Source: an uncultured Lentisphaerota bacterium
GTDB taxonomy: Bacteria > Verrucomicrobiota > Kiritimatiellia > CAIQIC01
DNA length: 51,545 bases
NCBI GenBank assembly: GCA_903889245.1
Contig: CAISWQ010000047.1
Span: forward strand, 1 to 51,545
Direction: 5' to 3'
This document shows positions 18,634-29,174 of the stretch, piece after piece; the first letter of the stretch is position 1, and each line of letters starts with the position of its first letter. The position numbers and the translations under genes were made by a program. Under the pieces are notes generated by a model. It saw only the letters and a program-made list of their open reading frames with translations, had not been told where the DNA came from and did not search any database.

Positions 18634-18682
18634 TTTTCCAAGGCTTGGAAAAACCGCCAATTCTTTTTCCAATCCTTGGAAA
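18634..18682. repeat. Phased dyad pair inside the atp operon
   Basis: Sites are centred at 18643 and 18674, 31 bp apart. They occupy most of the atpG-atpD intergenic gap, abutting the atpG stop codon (18683-18685) and ending about 18 bp before the atpD start. Confidence 0.93.
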
Positions 18683-19579
18683 CTATCCCTTCAGGGCCTC
18701 CGCGCCCGTCACAATTTCCGCCAACTCGCGGGTAATCCCGGCCTGGCGCACGCGGTTGCGCAGCAGCGTATAGGTATCGAGCAGCCGGTCGGAGTTCTTC
18801 GTCGCGTTGTCCATCGCCGACATGCGCGCGCCGTGTTCGCCGGCGGCGCTTTCCAGCAGCGCCGAGAAGATGCGGAAGCGGATGCTCAACGGAATCAACG
18901 TGCCGAGCAGGTGCGGGGCCTGCGGCTCAAAGAGCAGTTCCGGCCGCGGACCGATCATCACGTTCTCCGGCGTCAGCGCCTGCTGCTCCTCGGCCGATGG
19001 CGAGGCGGGCAGCAGCAGGTCAATCCGCGGCTTGCGGCTGACGGCGTTGATGAATTCGTTGAACGCGAGATAGACCTCGTCGTAACTGCCGTCGAGGAAC
19101 AGCTTCATCGCCTCGTCGCCGAGTTCAGCGGCGGTCGTCATGACGGGGGTGGCGGTGACGCCGTCGAGGCTCTGGCGGATCTCCTGCTTGCCGCGGAAAA
19201 ACGACGTCGCCTTGCGGCTGCAGCAGACGAGGTCAATATCGGTGTAACGGTCCTCGCGCTCCAGAATCCAATGGGCCACGAGCCGGTGGATGCCGTGGTT
19301 GAACGAGCCGCACAGGCCACGGTCGGAGGAGACGACGATAATCAAGGCCTTGTAGGCCGGCGCGTGCGGCGTGCACAGCGGCAGTTGAACGTCGCCGGCG
19401 GCGGCCGCGGTGACACGGTGCAGCATCGAGTTCAGCGCATTCGCATAGGGGACGACGCGGGCCTGCGCCGCCTGCGCCTTCTGGAACTTGGTGGCCGAGA
19501 CCATCTGCATGGTCTTGGTCATCTTCCGCGTGTTGCGCAGACTGACGAGCTTCTTGTTGTAATCCTTCAGCGTCGGCAT
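18683..19579 (-). CDS. atpG: ATP synthase F1 gamma subunit
   Basis: Central rotor shaft of 298 aa, normal length. The N-terminal helix (NTRKMTKTMQMVSATKFQKAQ) and the C-terminal helix (ARMSAMDNATKNSDRLLDTYTLLRNRVRQAGITREL) form the coiled coil inside the alpha3beta3 ring. The segment SSDRGLCGSFN in the middle is also conserved. It sits between atpA and atpD in the usual order. Confidence 0.97.
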   Translation of the reverse strand: MPTLKDYNKKLVSLRNTRKMTKTMQMVSATKFQKAQAAQARVVPYANALNSMLHRVTAAAAGDVQLPLCTPHAPAYKALIIVVSSDRGLCGSFNHGIHRLVAHWILEREDRYTDIDLVCCSRKATSFFRGKQEIRQSLDGVTATPVMTTAAELGDEAMKLFLDGSYDEVYLAFNEFINAVSRKPRIDLLLPASPSAEEQQALTPENVMIGPRPELLFEPQAPHLLGTLIPLSIRFRIFSALLESAAGEHGARMSAMDNATKNSDRLLDTYTLLRNRVRQAGITRELAEIVTGAEALKG

Positions 19580-19600
19580 GGCCGGGTTCCGCTTCTCATC

Positions 19601-19653
19601 TGTAGCGGCGGCCTGTGGCCGCCGCCGGCGGGTATAGCCCGCCGCTACAGTCG
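19601..19653. repeat. TGTAGC-bordered palindrome in the atpA-atpG gap
   Basis: TGTAGCGGCGG begins it and CCGCCGCTACA closes it. Internal arms GGCGGCC-TGT-GGCCGCC and GGCGGGC-TATA-GCCCGCC can each fold. It lies within the 105-bp atpA-atpG gap. Related palindromes are at 23743-23797. Confidence 0.75.
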
Positions 19654-19684
19654 CGCATGATGCTCTGGAGTGTGCTTGCCAAGA

Positions 19685-21199
<1,515 letters not shown>

Positions 21200-21209
21200 G
21201 ATGATGTCC

Positions 21210-21758
21210 TCAATTCAAATTCGCGCCCAGCCACTGCTGCCGCAACAGCGCGAGTTGCGTGGCCAGGCTAAAGTCCTGCACGTCGTCGCCAATCTGCACC
21301 TTGAAACCGCCGATCAGTTTCGCGTCCACCGCGACGGCGGTCTTCATCGGCCGCCGCAGGCGCGCGGCCAGCTTGCCCTGCAGCGCCGCAAGCTGCGCCT
21401 CGGTCAGCGCGTGCGCCGCAGTGATCTGGACGCGCACGACACCCTCCTGCTGGTCGCAGAGTTCCTCGAAAAGCGTCAGGATGGTTTCCAGCAAGGCCAA
21501 CCGCCGGCGCTGGTTCAGGAAGAGCAGGAACCGCAGCGCGAGCGGATGCAGGCGGCCATCGAGCAGGCGGCGCACATGCGTCGCCCGCGCCTCGATGCCC
21601 AGCGGGCCGCGGCCAAGCAGCCACGCCAGCTCCGGCGAAGCGCGCAGCAGCGCCTGCAATTCGCGCAGGTCGGCGCGGACCGGCGTCACGGCCTGCTGGT
21701 CGGAGGCCAGATGGAGCAGCGCGCGGGCGTAGCGCCGCGCTATGACGGTGTTCCGCAT
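21210..21758 (-). CDS. atpH: ATP synthase F1 delta subunit
   Basis: Peripheral-stalk subunit of 182 aa joining F1 to the b subunits. The helical N-terminal domain ([12 protein letters not shown]) and the C-terminal motif ([26 protein letters not shown]) are typical. It overlaps atpF by 1 bp, with the start and stop sharing position 21758. Confidence 0.95.
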   Translation of the reverse strand: MRNTVIARRYARALLHLASDQQAVTPVRADLRELQALLRASPELAWLLGRGPLGIEARATHVRRLLDGRLHPLALRFLLFLNQRRRLALLETILTLFEELCDQQEGVVRVQITAAHALTEAQLAALQGKLAARLRRPMKTAVAVDAKLIGGFKVQIGDDVQDFSLATQLALLRQQWLGANLN

Positions 21759-22309
21759 CAGAGTTTCTGGATCAGTTGATCGGTCAGGGACCGGTTCTTC
21801 GCGTCGTCGAGGTTGGCCTGGAGCAGGCGCGACGCGGCGGAGAGCGCCAGTTCGGCGGTCTCCTGCCGCAGCGCGGCCTTCGCCTTTTCCTCGGCGGCGG
21901 TGATCTCGCGCTTGGCGTTCTCCACCAAGAGCTGCGCCTCGGCGCGGGCCTTCTGTTCGATGACGGCGGCGGTTTCGCCGGCGGCCTTGCGCGCCTCGGC
22001 GATCACGTCGCGCGATTTGCGCTCGGCCTCGGCGAGCACCTCGCGCCGCTGCTGCTCCAGCTTGTCGAGCTCGTCGCGCAGCTTGGCCGCGTTATCGAGC
22101 GACTGGCGGATGGACGCCTCGCGCTTCTCCAGCGCGCCGAGAATCGGCTTCCACGCCAGCTTGTAGAGCAGCGCCGCGACGATGCCGAACACGAGCCACG
22201 TCAGCCCCATCATCTGCGGGGCCACGTTCATCACGTTCGGCTGGCCTTCCGCGCCGTGCTTGGGCGGGACGGAGGCGGTGCCGTGCGTTTCTTGTGCTTC
22301 TGCCTTCAT
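21758..22309 (-). CDS. atpF: ATP synthase Fo b subunit
   Basis: Peripheral stalk subunit of 183 aa. About 30 residues precede one membrane helix (LTWLVFGIVAALLYKLAWKPIL). A long charged coiled coil rich in Ala, Glu, Arg and Lys follows to the C-terminus, with EAERKSRDVIAEARKAA typical of b subunits. The N-terminal extension is longer than usual, and a later start at Met27 (MNVAPQMMG) is possible. It is flanked by atpE and atpH. Confidence 0.94.
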   Translation of the reverse strand: MKAEAQETHGTASVPPKHGAEGQPNVMNVAPQMMGLTWLVFGIVAALLYKLAWKPILGALEKREASIRQSLDNAAKLRDELDKLEQQRREVLAEAERKSRDVIAEARKAAGETAAVIEQKARAEAQLLVENAKREITAAEEKAKAALRQETAELALSAASRLLQANLDDAKNRSLTDQLIQKL

Positions 22310-22345
22310 GGTGTCGGGGCGCCCGGCGCGAGCCGGGCGCGCGGC

Positions 22346-22555
22346 TTACTTGACGCCCATGAAGCAGATGACCAATGCGAAGAGCGCCACGCCTTCGACG
22401 AGCGCCGCGGCGATCAGCATGTTCACCATCAGCTTCGGCGCCATCTCCGGCTGCCGCGCCATGCCTTGCAGCATGGAGTAGCCGATGAGGCCGATGCCCA
22501 AACCCGCGCCAATCGCGGCCAAACCCGCGCCAACGGCTGCAATACTTCCGACCAT
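22346..22555 (-). CDS. atpE: ATP synthase Fo c subunit, proton-type
   Basis: Ring-forming rotor proteolipid of 69 aa with two membrane helices joined by the polar loop RQPE (residues 34-37). The ion-carrying carboxylate is Glu54 in ALVEGVALFALV. Sodium-type c subunits have Gln in helix 1 and a Ser or Thr after the carboxylate. Here the equivalent positions are Ile21 and Gly55, so H+ coupling is predicted. The helix-1 GxGxGxG pattern is intact. Confidence 0.95.
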   Translation of the reverse strand: MVGSIAAVGAGLAAIGAGLGIGLIGYSMLQGMARQPEMAPKLMVNMLIAAALVEGVALFALVICFMGVK

Positions 22556-22570
22556 ATGCGTGTCCTTTCC

Positions 22571-23371
22571 CTAGTGTTCCGGATGATACAACTGACCGAT
22601 GAAAATCGCCGAGAGCAGCGTGAAGATGAACGCCTGCAAAAACGCGACCAGCAGTTCGAGGAAGAAAACCAGCACCACCAGCGCCAGCACCGGCAGCGCC
22701 GCGAAGCCGAACATCACCAGCAGGCTGATCAGCGCGAAGATGACGATATGCCCCGCCAGCATGTTCGCAAAAAGACGGATCGCCAACGCCGCGGCCTTGA
22801 TGAAGACACCGAGGAACTCCAGCGGCGCCAGCAGGATCAACAGCGGCCACGGTACGCCGTGCGGCGTGAACGCCTTGAAGAAACCCAGCACGCCGTTCTT
22901 CACCATGCCGCCGATGAACATGAAGCCCAGCGTGACGAGCGCCAGCGCGCCGGTGACGTTGATGTTCGCCGTCGCCGCCGGGAACAGCGGGGTGATGCTC
23001 ATCAAATTCAGGCACAGGATGAAGAAGAAAAACGAGCAGAACAGCGGCGCCATCCGGCGGCCATCCTTCTCGCCGAGGAATGGCATCGCAATCTGGTTGC
23101 GGACCAGCAGGACGAACATCTCCAGCAGACACGTCAGCCCGCGCGGCACGGGGTCCTTGTGGCGGTAGATCAACCCAAAGGTCATCACGAGGATCGTCGC
23201 GCCGATGACGAGCATCAGGCCGTGTACGGAAAGAAAGGAGGGGAGGGCGATGGCTTTGCCAAAGGGCGCCCACTCGTGGGAATCGGCCACGTGGTGCATG
23301 ATGAACTCATTCACCGCCGCCATCTTGGCCGCCGCGAGGTCGGTCGCCTGCGTTGTCAACGAATCAGCCAT
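22571..23371 (-). CDS. atpB: ATP synthase Fo a subunit
   Basis: Membrane stator subunit of 266 aa forming the proton half-channels. The essential arginine lies in AIRLFANMLAGH, in the penultimate helix region, and the C-terminal helices end with LLSAIFIGQLYHPEH. About six hydrophobic segments are visible. It is upstream of atpE with a 15-bp gap. Confidence 0.95.
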   Translation of the reverse strand: MADSLTTQATDLAAAKMAAVNEFIMHHVADSHEWAPFGKAIALPSFLSVHGLMLVIGATILVMTFGLIYRHKDPVPRGLTCLLEMFVLLVRNQIAMPFLGEKDGRRMAPLFCSFFFFILCLNLMSITPLFPAATANINVTGALALVTLGFMFIGGMVKNGVLGFFKAFTPHGVPWPLLILLAPLEFLGVFIKAAALAIRLFANMLAGHIVIFALISLLVMFGFAALPVLALVVLVFFLELLVAFLQAFIFTLLSAIFIGQLYHPEH

Positions 23372-23459
23372 GACAAATTCAAATCACCCGAAATGCCGCC
23401 GGGAATTGGAGCGGCAGACCATAACGACTTTCCCTGAAAATTCAACGTCAAAGCCGAGT

Positions 23460-23690
23460 TCACTTCGGCCGGTTCACTTCCCGCCAGAGCTTCCATAGCT
23501 CGTAGCCGCAATAGAGCAGACCCAGCAGCGCGCCCGCGATGGTCCAACGGACGCCGCCGCCCGTGCGCCGATCCAGCCACCAGCCGCCGAGCGTGAACAG
23601 CGCCATCGCCGCCGCCCATGTAAAGCCGATCCCCAGCGCGCGCTGATAGAGCCCGCGCTCCCCCGGCTTTTCTGGGTCAGGTGGTTTCAT
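23460..23690 (-). CDS. AtpI/AtpZ-like F1Fo ATPase accessory protein
   Basis: Small membrane protein of 76 aa from the ATG at 23690. The start MKPPDPEKPGERGLYQ leads into two hydrophobic helices joined by a GWWLDRRTGGG turn. That layout is typical of the AtpI/AtpZ family encoded first in atp operons, thought to help c-ring assembly or Mg2+ supply. An in-frame ATG 30 codons upstream would add a non-hydrophobic repeat-derived stretch, so it was not chosen. The 88-bp gap to atpB has no feature. Confidence 0.8.
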   Translation of the reverse strand: MKPPDPEKPGERGLYQRALGIGFTWAAAMALFTLGGWWLDRRTGGGVRWTIAGALLGLLYCGYELWKLWREVNRPK

Positions 23691-23742
23691 GAAGTGATGT
23701 TGGATGTGCGAGGCGGGATGTGGGAGGCGGTAACGAAAGGCT

Positions 23743-23797
23743 GGTTGTAGCGGCAACTTGCGGTCGCCGACGGCGGGCATAGCCCGCCGCTACAGAA
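23743..23797. repeat. TGTAGC-bordered palindrome upstream of the atp operon
   Basis: TGTAGCGGCAAC opens it and GGCGGGC-ATA-GCCCGCC GCTACA closes it. A related sequence (GGCGGGCGCAGCCCGTCGCT) follows at about 23880-23899. Confidence 0.65.
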
Positions 23798-23919
23798 AAC
23801 TGCTGGAGCTCCCGCCCACAAGACGCAGAGCGCCCTGGCGGGCGCACTATCCACGGCGAGTTCCGTTTGTAACGCCAACGGCGGGCGCAGCCCGTCGCTA
23901 CAGCCGCCAGCCACCCGTG

Positions 23920-23969
23920 TTTTCCAAGGCTTGGAAAACTGACCTTTGACTTTTCCAAGGCTTGGAAAA
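23920..23969. repeat. Phased dyad pair upstream of the atp operon
   Basis: Sites are centred at 23929 and 23960, 31 bp apart, about 230 bp before the atpI-like start. Confidence 0.93.
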
Positions 23970-23991
23970 TTCGACAAAAGATTTTCCCGCC

Positions 23992-24066
23992 GGGTCGGTG
24001 ACCCGGCCTACAGCAAACCCCCTCGTGTCCCTTGAGAGTGGTTGTAGGCCGCGTGACCTCACGCGG
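23992..24066. repeat. Dimeric hairpin element with facing CCTACA/TGTAGG ends
   Basis: The hairpin CGGGTC-GGT-GACCCG (23992-24006) leads into GCCTACA. A 28-bp spacer follows, then TGTAGGCC and the hairpin GCGTGA-CC-TCACGC. The same architecture with different stems recurs at 44353-44426, inside a pseudopilin gene. Confidence 0.75.
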
Positions 24067-24087
24067 CGTGGTCGTTGATCGCTGATT

Positions 24088-24136
24088 ATTCCAAGGCTTG
24101 GAAAAAGCGGCCCCCTGGGTTTCCAATCCTTGGAAA
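24088..24136. repeat. Phased dyad pair downstream of folE
   Basis: Sites are centred at 24096 and 24128, 32 bp apart. With the neighbouring pair at 23929/23960 and the hairpin elements, it makes up the 539-bp gene-free interval 23691-24229. Confidence 0.92.
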
Positions 24137-24144
24137 AGAAAACG

Positions 24145-24235
24145 CGGAGTAATGGAGTACTGGAGTGGTGGAGTGCTGGAAGGTGTTGTTGAGTTCCGGC
24201 CCATCAATCCTCCATCACTCCCTGCTTCATCATCC
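24145..24235. repeat. Degenerate TGGAGTAC word repeat
   Basis: Tandem imperfect words (TGGAGTAC, TGGAGTGG, TGGAGTGC) are followed by inverse-sense words (CCTCCATCACTCC) up to the folE stop codon. The same family occurs at 44883-44920 and 45032-45065. Confidence 0.65.
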
Positions 24236-24802
24236 GAGCGTGCTCGGGCGGTGGATGAGCTGCAGGAACTCGTTGCGGGTGGCGTTGGAGTCGTGGAAGC
24301 TGCCGAGCATCGCGGAGGTGACCATGCTGGAATCCTGCTTCTCGACGCCGCGCATCATCATGCACAAGTGCCGCGCCTCGATGACGACGCCGACGCCCTC
24401 CGGCGCGAGATGGGTCATCAGCGCGCGGGCGATCTGGTTGGTCAGCCGCTCCTGGACTTGCAACCGGCGGGCGAAGATATCCGCGAGCCGCGCGAGCTTG
24501 CTGACGCCGACGACCTTGCCCTTCGGGATGTAGCCGATGTGGCAGCGCCCGAAGAACGGCAGCATGTGATGCTCGCAGAGGCTGAAGATTTCGATGTCCT
24601 TGACGATGATCATGTGGTTGGCCTCGACCGTGAAGATGGCCGAGTTGATCAAGGCATCCGCGTCCTCCTGGTAGCCCTGGGTCAGGAACTCCCACGCCTT
24701 GGCGACGCGTTGCGGCGTCTTGAGCAAACCCTCGCGCTGCGGGTCTTCGCCGATTTCCACGAGCCATTGGCTCGTCAGTTCTTCCATGTGCTGCTGATTC
24801 AT
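24230..24802 (-). CDS. folE: GTP cyclohydrolase I
   Basis: Cytoplasmic enzyme of 190 aa that converts GTP to 7,8-dihydroneopterin triphosphate, the first step of tetrahydrofolate synthesis. The zinc ligands are visible: Cys76 and His79 in SLCEHHM and Cys147 in [24 protein letters not shown] and the QERLTNQIA segment are typical of the bacterial family. It is divergent from gatC with 97 bp between starts. Confidence 0.97.
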   Translation of the reverse strand: MNQQHMEELTSQWLVEIGEDPQREGLLKTPQRVAKAWEFLTQGYQEDADALINSAIFTVEANHMIIVKDIEIFSLCEHHMLPFFGRCHIGYIPKGKVVGVSKLARLADIFARRLQVQERLTNQIARALMTHLAPEGVGVVIEARHLCMMMRGVEKQDSSMVTSAMLGSFHDSNATRNEFLQLIHRPSTLG

Positions 24803-24846
24803 GGCGGCAAACTAGCGCGAACGCGTCCGAAAGCAAACCGAAATCC

Positions 24847-24875
24847 TTGGAAATTCGGCTACGCTCGGCTATTGT
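24847..24875 (+). promoter_or_regulatory. Possible sigma-70-type promoter of gatC
   Basis: TTGGAA (24847-24852) and TATTGT (24870-24875) are separated by 17 bp. An AGGAG ribosome-binding site follows at 24889-24893, 6 nt before the gatC ATG. The -35-like hexamer belongs to a single dyad half-site (CCTTGGAAATT). Matches to consensus are partial. Confidence 0.35.
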
Positions 24876-24899
24876 CGCGCGTCTTTTTCAGGAGCACCC

Positions 24900-25190
24900 A
24901 TGAGCAGCCCGGATAAAATTGATGTGCGCTACGTGGCCCATCTGGCGCGGATGCATCTAGCCGACGGGGAAGTCGCCCGTTTGCAGCCGCAGCTCGAACA
25001 AATCGTCGGCTACGTCCAACAACTGGGCGAGCTCAACGTCGAGGGCATCGAGCCCACCGCCCACGCGATCCCGGTCCAGAATGTTTTCCGCGCCGACGAG
25101 GTCCGCCCGTGCCTCGATCACGACGCGGCGATGCAGAACGCCCCGCTCGCCCGCGAAGGGCAATTCATTGTGCCCAAGATCATCGAATGA
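24900..25190 (+). CDS. gatC: Asp-tRNA(Asn)/Glu-tRNA(Gln) amidotransferase subunit C
   Basis: Small stabilising subunit of 96 aa of the GatCAB complex, which amidates mischarged Glu-tRNA(Gln) or Asp-tRNA(Asn). KIDVRYVAHLARMHL at the start, VEGIEPTAHA and the C-terminal REGQFIVPKIIE are diagnostic. It is the first gene of gatC-gatA-gatB and has a good ribosome-binding site. Confidence 0.96.
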   Translation: MSSPDKIDVRYVAHLARMHLADGEVARLQPQLEQIVGYVQQLGELNVEGIEPTAHAIPVQNVFRADEVRPCLDHDAAMQNAPLAREGQFIVPKIIE

Positions 25191-25329
25191 GAAACCTGAA
25201 ACGTGAGACCTGAAACCTGAAACGTGAGACCTGAAACCGGAAACGTGAGACCTGAAACCGGAAATTTGAGACCTGAAGCCTGAAACAAGCATGTCTTCTG
25301 AAAGCAACTGACTACTGACAACTGACTCC
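25190..25329. repeat. Degenerate GAAACCTGAAACGTGAGAC word repeat between gatC and gatA
   Basis: About ten imperfect 7-10 base words (GAAACCT, GAAACGT, GAGACCT, GAAACCG) fill 25190-25290. A second word type (CAACTGACTACTGACAACTG) runs from about 25304 to the gatA start. The gatC stop codon is inside the first repeat. Confidence 0.8.
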
Positions 25330-26811
25330 ATGAGCTCTTTGAATCAACTGACGGTGACGGAAGCCACAGAGAAGCTCGCAAAACGCGAGTGCAGCTCCGA
25401 GGACATCGTCCGCGCGGTGCTCGCCGCCATCGAGAAGAACGATAAGCAGGTTGGCGCCTACCTGACGGTGGATGCCGAGTCGGCGCTGGCGCAGGCGAAG
25501 GAAGCGGACGTGGCGCGTGCGCGCGGCGAAACCAAGCCACTGCTCGGCATCCCGGTGGGCATGAAGGATCTGCTCAACGTCAAGGGCCAGCCTTGCACGT
25601 GTGCCTCCAAGATTCTCAAGGGTTATGTGGCGCCCTACGATGCGACGGTTGTCGCGAAGCTGCGCGTGGCCGGCGCGGTGATCCTCGGTCGCCTGAACAT
25701 GGACGAATTCGCGATGGGCGGCAGCACGGAGAACTCCGCCTACCAGCCAACGAAAAACCCCTGGGATCTTTCGCGCGTCCCCGGCGGGTCCAGCGGCGGC
25801 AGCGCGGCGGCGGTCGCTGCCGATGAGGCCCTTGCGACGCTTGGCTCCGATACCGGCGGCTCGATCCGCCAGCCCGCGGGCTTCTGCGGCTGCGTGGGGC
25901 TCAAGCCCACCTACGGCCGCGTCTCCCGCTACGGTCTGACCGCCTTCGCTTCCTCGCTCGATCAAATCGGGCCGCTGACGAAGACCGTGAAAGACTCCGC
26001 CCTTCTTTTGAGCGCGATTTCCGGTCGCGACGCAATGGATTCGACGTCCCTCGACGCGCCCGTTCCCGATTATGCTGCGCAACTCGGCGGCGACCTCAAG
26101 GGACTGCGGCTCGGTTTGCCCAAGGAATATTTCATCGAGGGCCTCGACGCGGAAGTGGAACAGAAGGTCCGCGCCGCCGTGGCCAAGTGCCGCGAGCTTG
26201 GGGCGGAGATCGTGGATATCAGCCTGCCGCACTCGAAGTTTGCCGTCGCCGTTTATTACATCATCGCGACGGCGGAAGCTTCCGCGAACCTCGCGCGCTT
26301 CGATGGCGTCCGCTACGGCCTGCGCGTGGATGGGGAAGACCCGATTGACCAATATGGCAAGACCCGCGCCGCCGGGTTCGGGCAGGAAGTGAAGCGGCGC
26401 ATCATCCTCGGCACCTACGTCCTCTCCAGCGGCTACCACGACGCCTACTATCTGCGCGGGCAAAAGGTCCGCACGCTGATCCGCCGCGACTTCGAGGCCG
26501 CGTTCCAGCACTGCGACGCGATCCTGACGCCCGTCGCGCCCTCTGCCGCCTATAAGCTCGGCGAGCAGATCAACGACCCGCTCAAGATGTACCTCGGCGA
26601 CATCTTCACGATCCCCGTCAACCTCGCCGGCAATTGCGCGATCAATGTGCCGTGCGGGTTCACGCAGGAGAAACTGCCGGTGGGTCTGCACATTATCGGC
26701 CCGGCGCTCCGCGAAGACGTGATCCTGAAAGTGGGCCACGCCTACGAACAGGTCACCGACTGGCACAAGCAGAAAGCAGCAGTCAGCGGTCAGCTTTCGG
26801 CGATCAGCTAG
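25330..26811 (+). CDS. gatA: Asp-tRNA(Asn)/Glu-tRNA(Gln) amidotransferase subunit A
   Basis: Glutaminase subunit of 493 aa that supplies ammonia to GatB. The amidase-signature catalytic triad is complete: Lys79 (GMKDLLN), cis-Ser154 (PGGSSGGSA) and Ser178 ([11 protein letters not shown]). The C-terminal 10 residues or so ([10 protein letters not shown]) are encoded by a degenerate repeat that also supplies the stop codon, so the natural end was probably slightly earlier. Confidence 0.97.
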   Translation: MSSLNQLTVTEATEKLAKRECSSEDIVRAVLAAIEKNDKQVGAYLTVDAESALAQAKEADVARARGETKPLLGIPVGMKDLLNVKGQPCTCASKILKGYVAPYDATVVAKLRVAGAVILGRLNMDEFAMGGSTENSAYQPTKNPWDLSRVPGGSSGGSAAAVAADEALATLGSDTGGSIRQPAGFCGCVGLKPTYGRVSRYGLTAFASSLDQIGPLTKTVKDSALLLSAISGRDAMDSTSLDAPVPDYAAQLGGDLKGLRLGLPKEYFIEGLDAEVEQKVRAAVAKCRELGAEIVDISLPHSKFAVAVYYIIATAEASANLARFDGVRYGLRVDGEDPIDQYGKTRAAGFGQEVKRRIILGTYVLSSGYHDAYYLRGQKVRTLIRRDFEAAFQHCDAILTPVAPSAAYKLGEQINDPLKMYLGDIFTIPVNLAGNCAINVPCGFTQEKLPVGLHIIGPALREDVILKVGHAYEQVTDWHKQKAAVSGQLSAIS

Positions 26812-26885
26812 AAGAAATGGAATCGCGGACGAACCCGGATGAACAAAAGCTGAAAGCCGATGGCTGACAGCTAAGAGCTAACAAA
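26775..26885. repeat. Degenerate word repeat spanning the gatA end and the gatA-gatB gap
   Basis: Words of the type CAGTCAGCGGTCAGCTTTCG, then GCTGAAAGCCGATGGCTGAC and CAGCTAAGAGCTAA, run from inside the gatA 3' end to the gatB start at 26886. Confidence 0.65.
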
Positions 26886-28310
26886 ATGAACTACATCGCC
26901 AATGTTGGCTTGGAAGTACACGTTCAACTGAAGACGCGGACGAAGATCTTCTGCGGCTGCCCGACGACCTTCGGCGCGCCGCCGAACACGCACGTCTGCC
27001 CGGTCTGCCTCGGCTATCCCGGCGCGATGCCCGCGATGAACGCGGAGGCGATCCGCCTGACCGTCCTCTCCGGCCTGATGCTCGGCTGCCAGATCAATCC
27101 GGCGAGCAAAATGGACCGGAAGAACTACTACTACCCGGACATGCCCAAGAACTACCAGATCTCGCAATATGACCAGCCGCTCTGCCTTGGCGGTGGCATC
27201 GAGATTACGCTCGCTGATGGTTCCAAGAAGAAGATCGGCCTCACGCGCATCCACATTGAGGAAGATGTGGGCAAGAACATGCACTTCACGGCCTCCAGCG
27301 GGATTGATTTCAATCGCGCGGGCACACCGCTGATGGAGATCGTCACCGAACCCGATATCGCCAGCGCCGATGAGGCCATGGCGTTTCTCGAAGCCCTCAA
27401 GGAAATCCTCGCCTATGGCGGCGTCAGCGATGTGAACCTCGAAGAAGGCAATCTGCGGTGCGATGTGAATTCCTCGGTCCGTCCCGCCGGCCAGGAAAAG
27501 CTCGGCACGAAGACCGAGCTGAAGAACATGAACACCTTCAAGGGCGTCCATCGCGCGCTCTCCTATGAAATCGCCCGCCAGATTTCCGAGTTGGAGAAGG
27601 GCGGCCGCATCCGCCAGGAAACCCGGCGCTGGGACGACCTCGCGGGCGTCACGCTGGCGATGCGCAGCAAAGAGGAAGCCCACGACTACCGCTATTTCCC
27701 GGAACCCGACCTGCTCCCGATTGTCCTCACGCAGGCACAGGTGACCGAATGGGCCAAGGCGCTGCCGGAGCTGCCGGAAAAACGCCGCGCCCGGATGATG
27801 AGCGACTACGGAATCCCTGAATATGATGCCGGCGTCCTCTCGGCGGACAAAGCTCTCGCCGATTACTTCGAGGCCACCGCCACGCTGGTCAAGAACCCCA
27901 AGGCCGCCTCCAACTGGATCATGACCACGGTCATGGCCAAGCTGACGGAATTACACCTGACCATTGGCGAGGTGAAGATCACGCCCGCCCAGCTCGCCAA
28001 GCTCATCAATCTGGTGGAAGCCAAGACGATCAATCTGCCCACGGCGAAGGAAATCTTCGAGCTCATGTTCGCGCAGGGTGGGGATGCCGGGGAGATCGTC
28101 AAGGCCAAGGGCCTCGCGCAGGTCAGCGATGCCGGCGCGATCGAGAAGATTGTGGACGAAGCCATCGCCGCCAATCCCAAGGTCGTCGCCGACTATAAGG
28201 GCGGCAAGGAAGCCTCCTTCAAGTTCCTCGTCGGCCAAGTGATGAAACTCTCCAAGGGTAAGGCGAATCCTGCGCTGGCAAACGAGCTGCTCAAGAAGAA
28301 GCTGGGCTGA
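26886..28310 (+). CDS. gatB: Asp-tRNA(Asn)/Glu-tRNA(Gln) amidotransferase subunit B
   Basis: tRNA-binding kinase/transamidase subunit of 474 aa, normal length. GLEVHVQLKTRTKIFC opens the catalytic domain, CPVCLGYPGAMP follows, and FNRAGTPLMEIVTEPD and VNSSVRP mark the active site. The C-terminal YqeY-like tail domain ends QVMKLSKGKANPALANELLKKKL. A hairpin terminator follows about 175 bp downstream. Confidence 0.97.
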   Translation: MNYIANVGLEVHVQLKTRTKIFCGCPTTFGAPPNTHVCPVCLGYPGAMPAMNAEAIRLTVLSGLMLGCQINPASKMDRKNYYYPDMPKNYQISQYDQPLCLGGGIEITLADGSKKKIGLTRIHIEEDVGKNMHFTASSGIDFNRAGTPLMEIVTEPDIASADEAMAFLEALKEILAYGGVSDVNLEEGNLRCDVNSSVRPAGQEKLGTKTELKNMNTFKGVHRALSYEIARQISELEKGGRIRQETRRWDDLAGVTLAMRSKEEAHDYRYFPEPDLLPIVLTQAQVTEWAKALPELPEKRRARMMSDYGIPEYDAGVLSADKALADYFEATATLVKNPKAASNWIMTTVMAKLTELHLTIGEVKITPAQLAKLINLVEAKTINLPTAKEIFELMFAQGGDAGEIVKAKGLAQVSDAGAIEKIVDEAIAANPKVVADYKGGKEASFKFLVGQVMKLSKGKANPALANELLKKKLG

Positions 28311-28484
28311 AGCAAGCCATCTACCCGACGGCGCAGCAGCCTTGCCTCTCAAAATCATGTCGGTCGGGAGCTCGTCCCGTCGCCCGGTTATGGTTTCCTG
28401 ATTTGGCCGCCATGAATTTGCTACAGGAGCGCCCTTGCGAGCGCGCTACAAACGGCACCATCTGGAGCTTGGATTGTTGGTAGC

Positions 28485-28506
28485 CCCGCCGCAAGGCGGG
28501 TTTTTT
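28485..28506 (+). terminator. Rho-independent terminator after the gat operon
   Basis: The stem CCCGCC/GGCGGG (28485-28490 with 28495-28500) has a GCAA tetraloop and is followed directly by TTTTTT. Confidence 0.85.
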
Positions 28507-28797
28507 CTCCACTCCCATCAGCACAAGGAAGAGCAGCCTGATGGGACGCCGAAAATCTTGCCCGCCAAACCTTCCAAGATCATGCAGGGTGGCAAGGAGA
28601 AGAAAGTCGCCGTCAGCAAAGTGGACGACAAGGTGAGCGGGAATACATCAGGGAGGGTGGCTTCCCGGAAAGGCCTTATCGAGTACGTAGCCAGCATCTC
28701 CGCCTGCCGCGCTGGGATCTCGCCGTGTGAGGCGTGGACAGTAAACAGATGACGAGAACGTGGAGCCGCAGGGAGGTTGCGCCATTTTTGTCGGCGG

Positions 28798-28847
28798 GTT
28801 TCCAAGACTTGGAAATGGAAGCGGGATTTTTTCCAAGCCTTGGAAAA
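28798..28847. repeat. Phased dyad pair upstream of the hydrogenase operon
   Basis: Sites are centred at 28807 (TTCCAAGACTTGGAA) and 28838, 31 bp apart. Confidence 0.93.
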
Positions 28848-29120
28848 ACGCAGTTTTCAAGCGAATCCAGCCAAATCTTTCGTGGCGCCGGGGCTAATGG
28901 CCGCGCAGAAAGCGGTAAAAAGTGAAAAAAATTCCCCAAAAAAAGATTGCGCTCCGGCGGTGCGCTCGCTACGGTGCGCCCGCTTTTGCCGACCGGACAG
29001 GTCGCAACCTCTCGCTGCCGTAACGCGCTGCTTCGCTTCAACCGCCGCCGGTTGACGTGTGTGTTTTAGAGGGGCGGGTAGCGAGGGGCGAGGGTGTCGG
29101 GTGATGGGTGATCGGGCCTT

Positions 29121-29174
29121 CGCAAGAGACGACGCCAGGCAAACGCGAGACACGCGACGCGAGACCAGAGACGA
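29121..29174. repeat. Degenerate CGCGAGAC word repeat
   Basis: Imperfect words of the GACGCGAGACAC family run to about 17 bp before the first hydrogenase gene. This matches the repeat at 16878-16912. Confidence 0.65.

Noticed and set aside
22346-22555. Sodium-dependent ATP synthase
   Set aside because: The c subunit lacks the Gln in helix 1 and the Ser/Thr after the carboxylate that define Na+ binding.
25190-25290. Tandem repeats between gatC and gatA as a CRISPR array
   Set aside because: The units are 7-10 bases and imperfect with no unique spacers of constant length, and no cas genes are nearby.
28435-28805. Small open frames on both strands in the gap after gatB
   Set aside because: One overlaps the terminator, neither has a convincing ribosome-binding site, and neither product resembles a known family.
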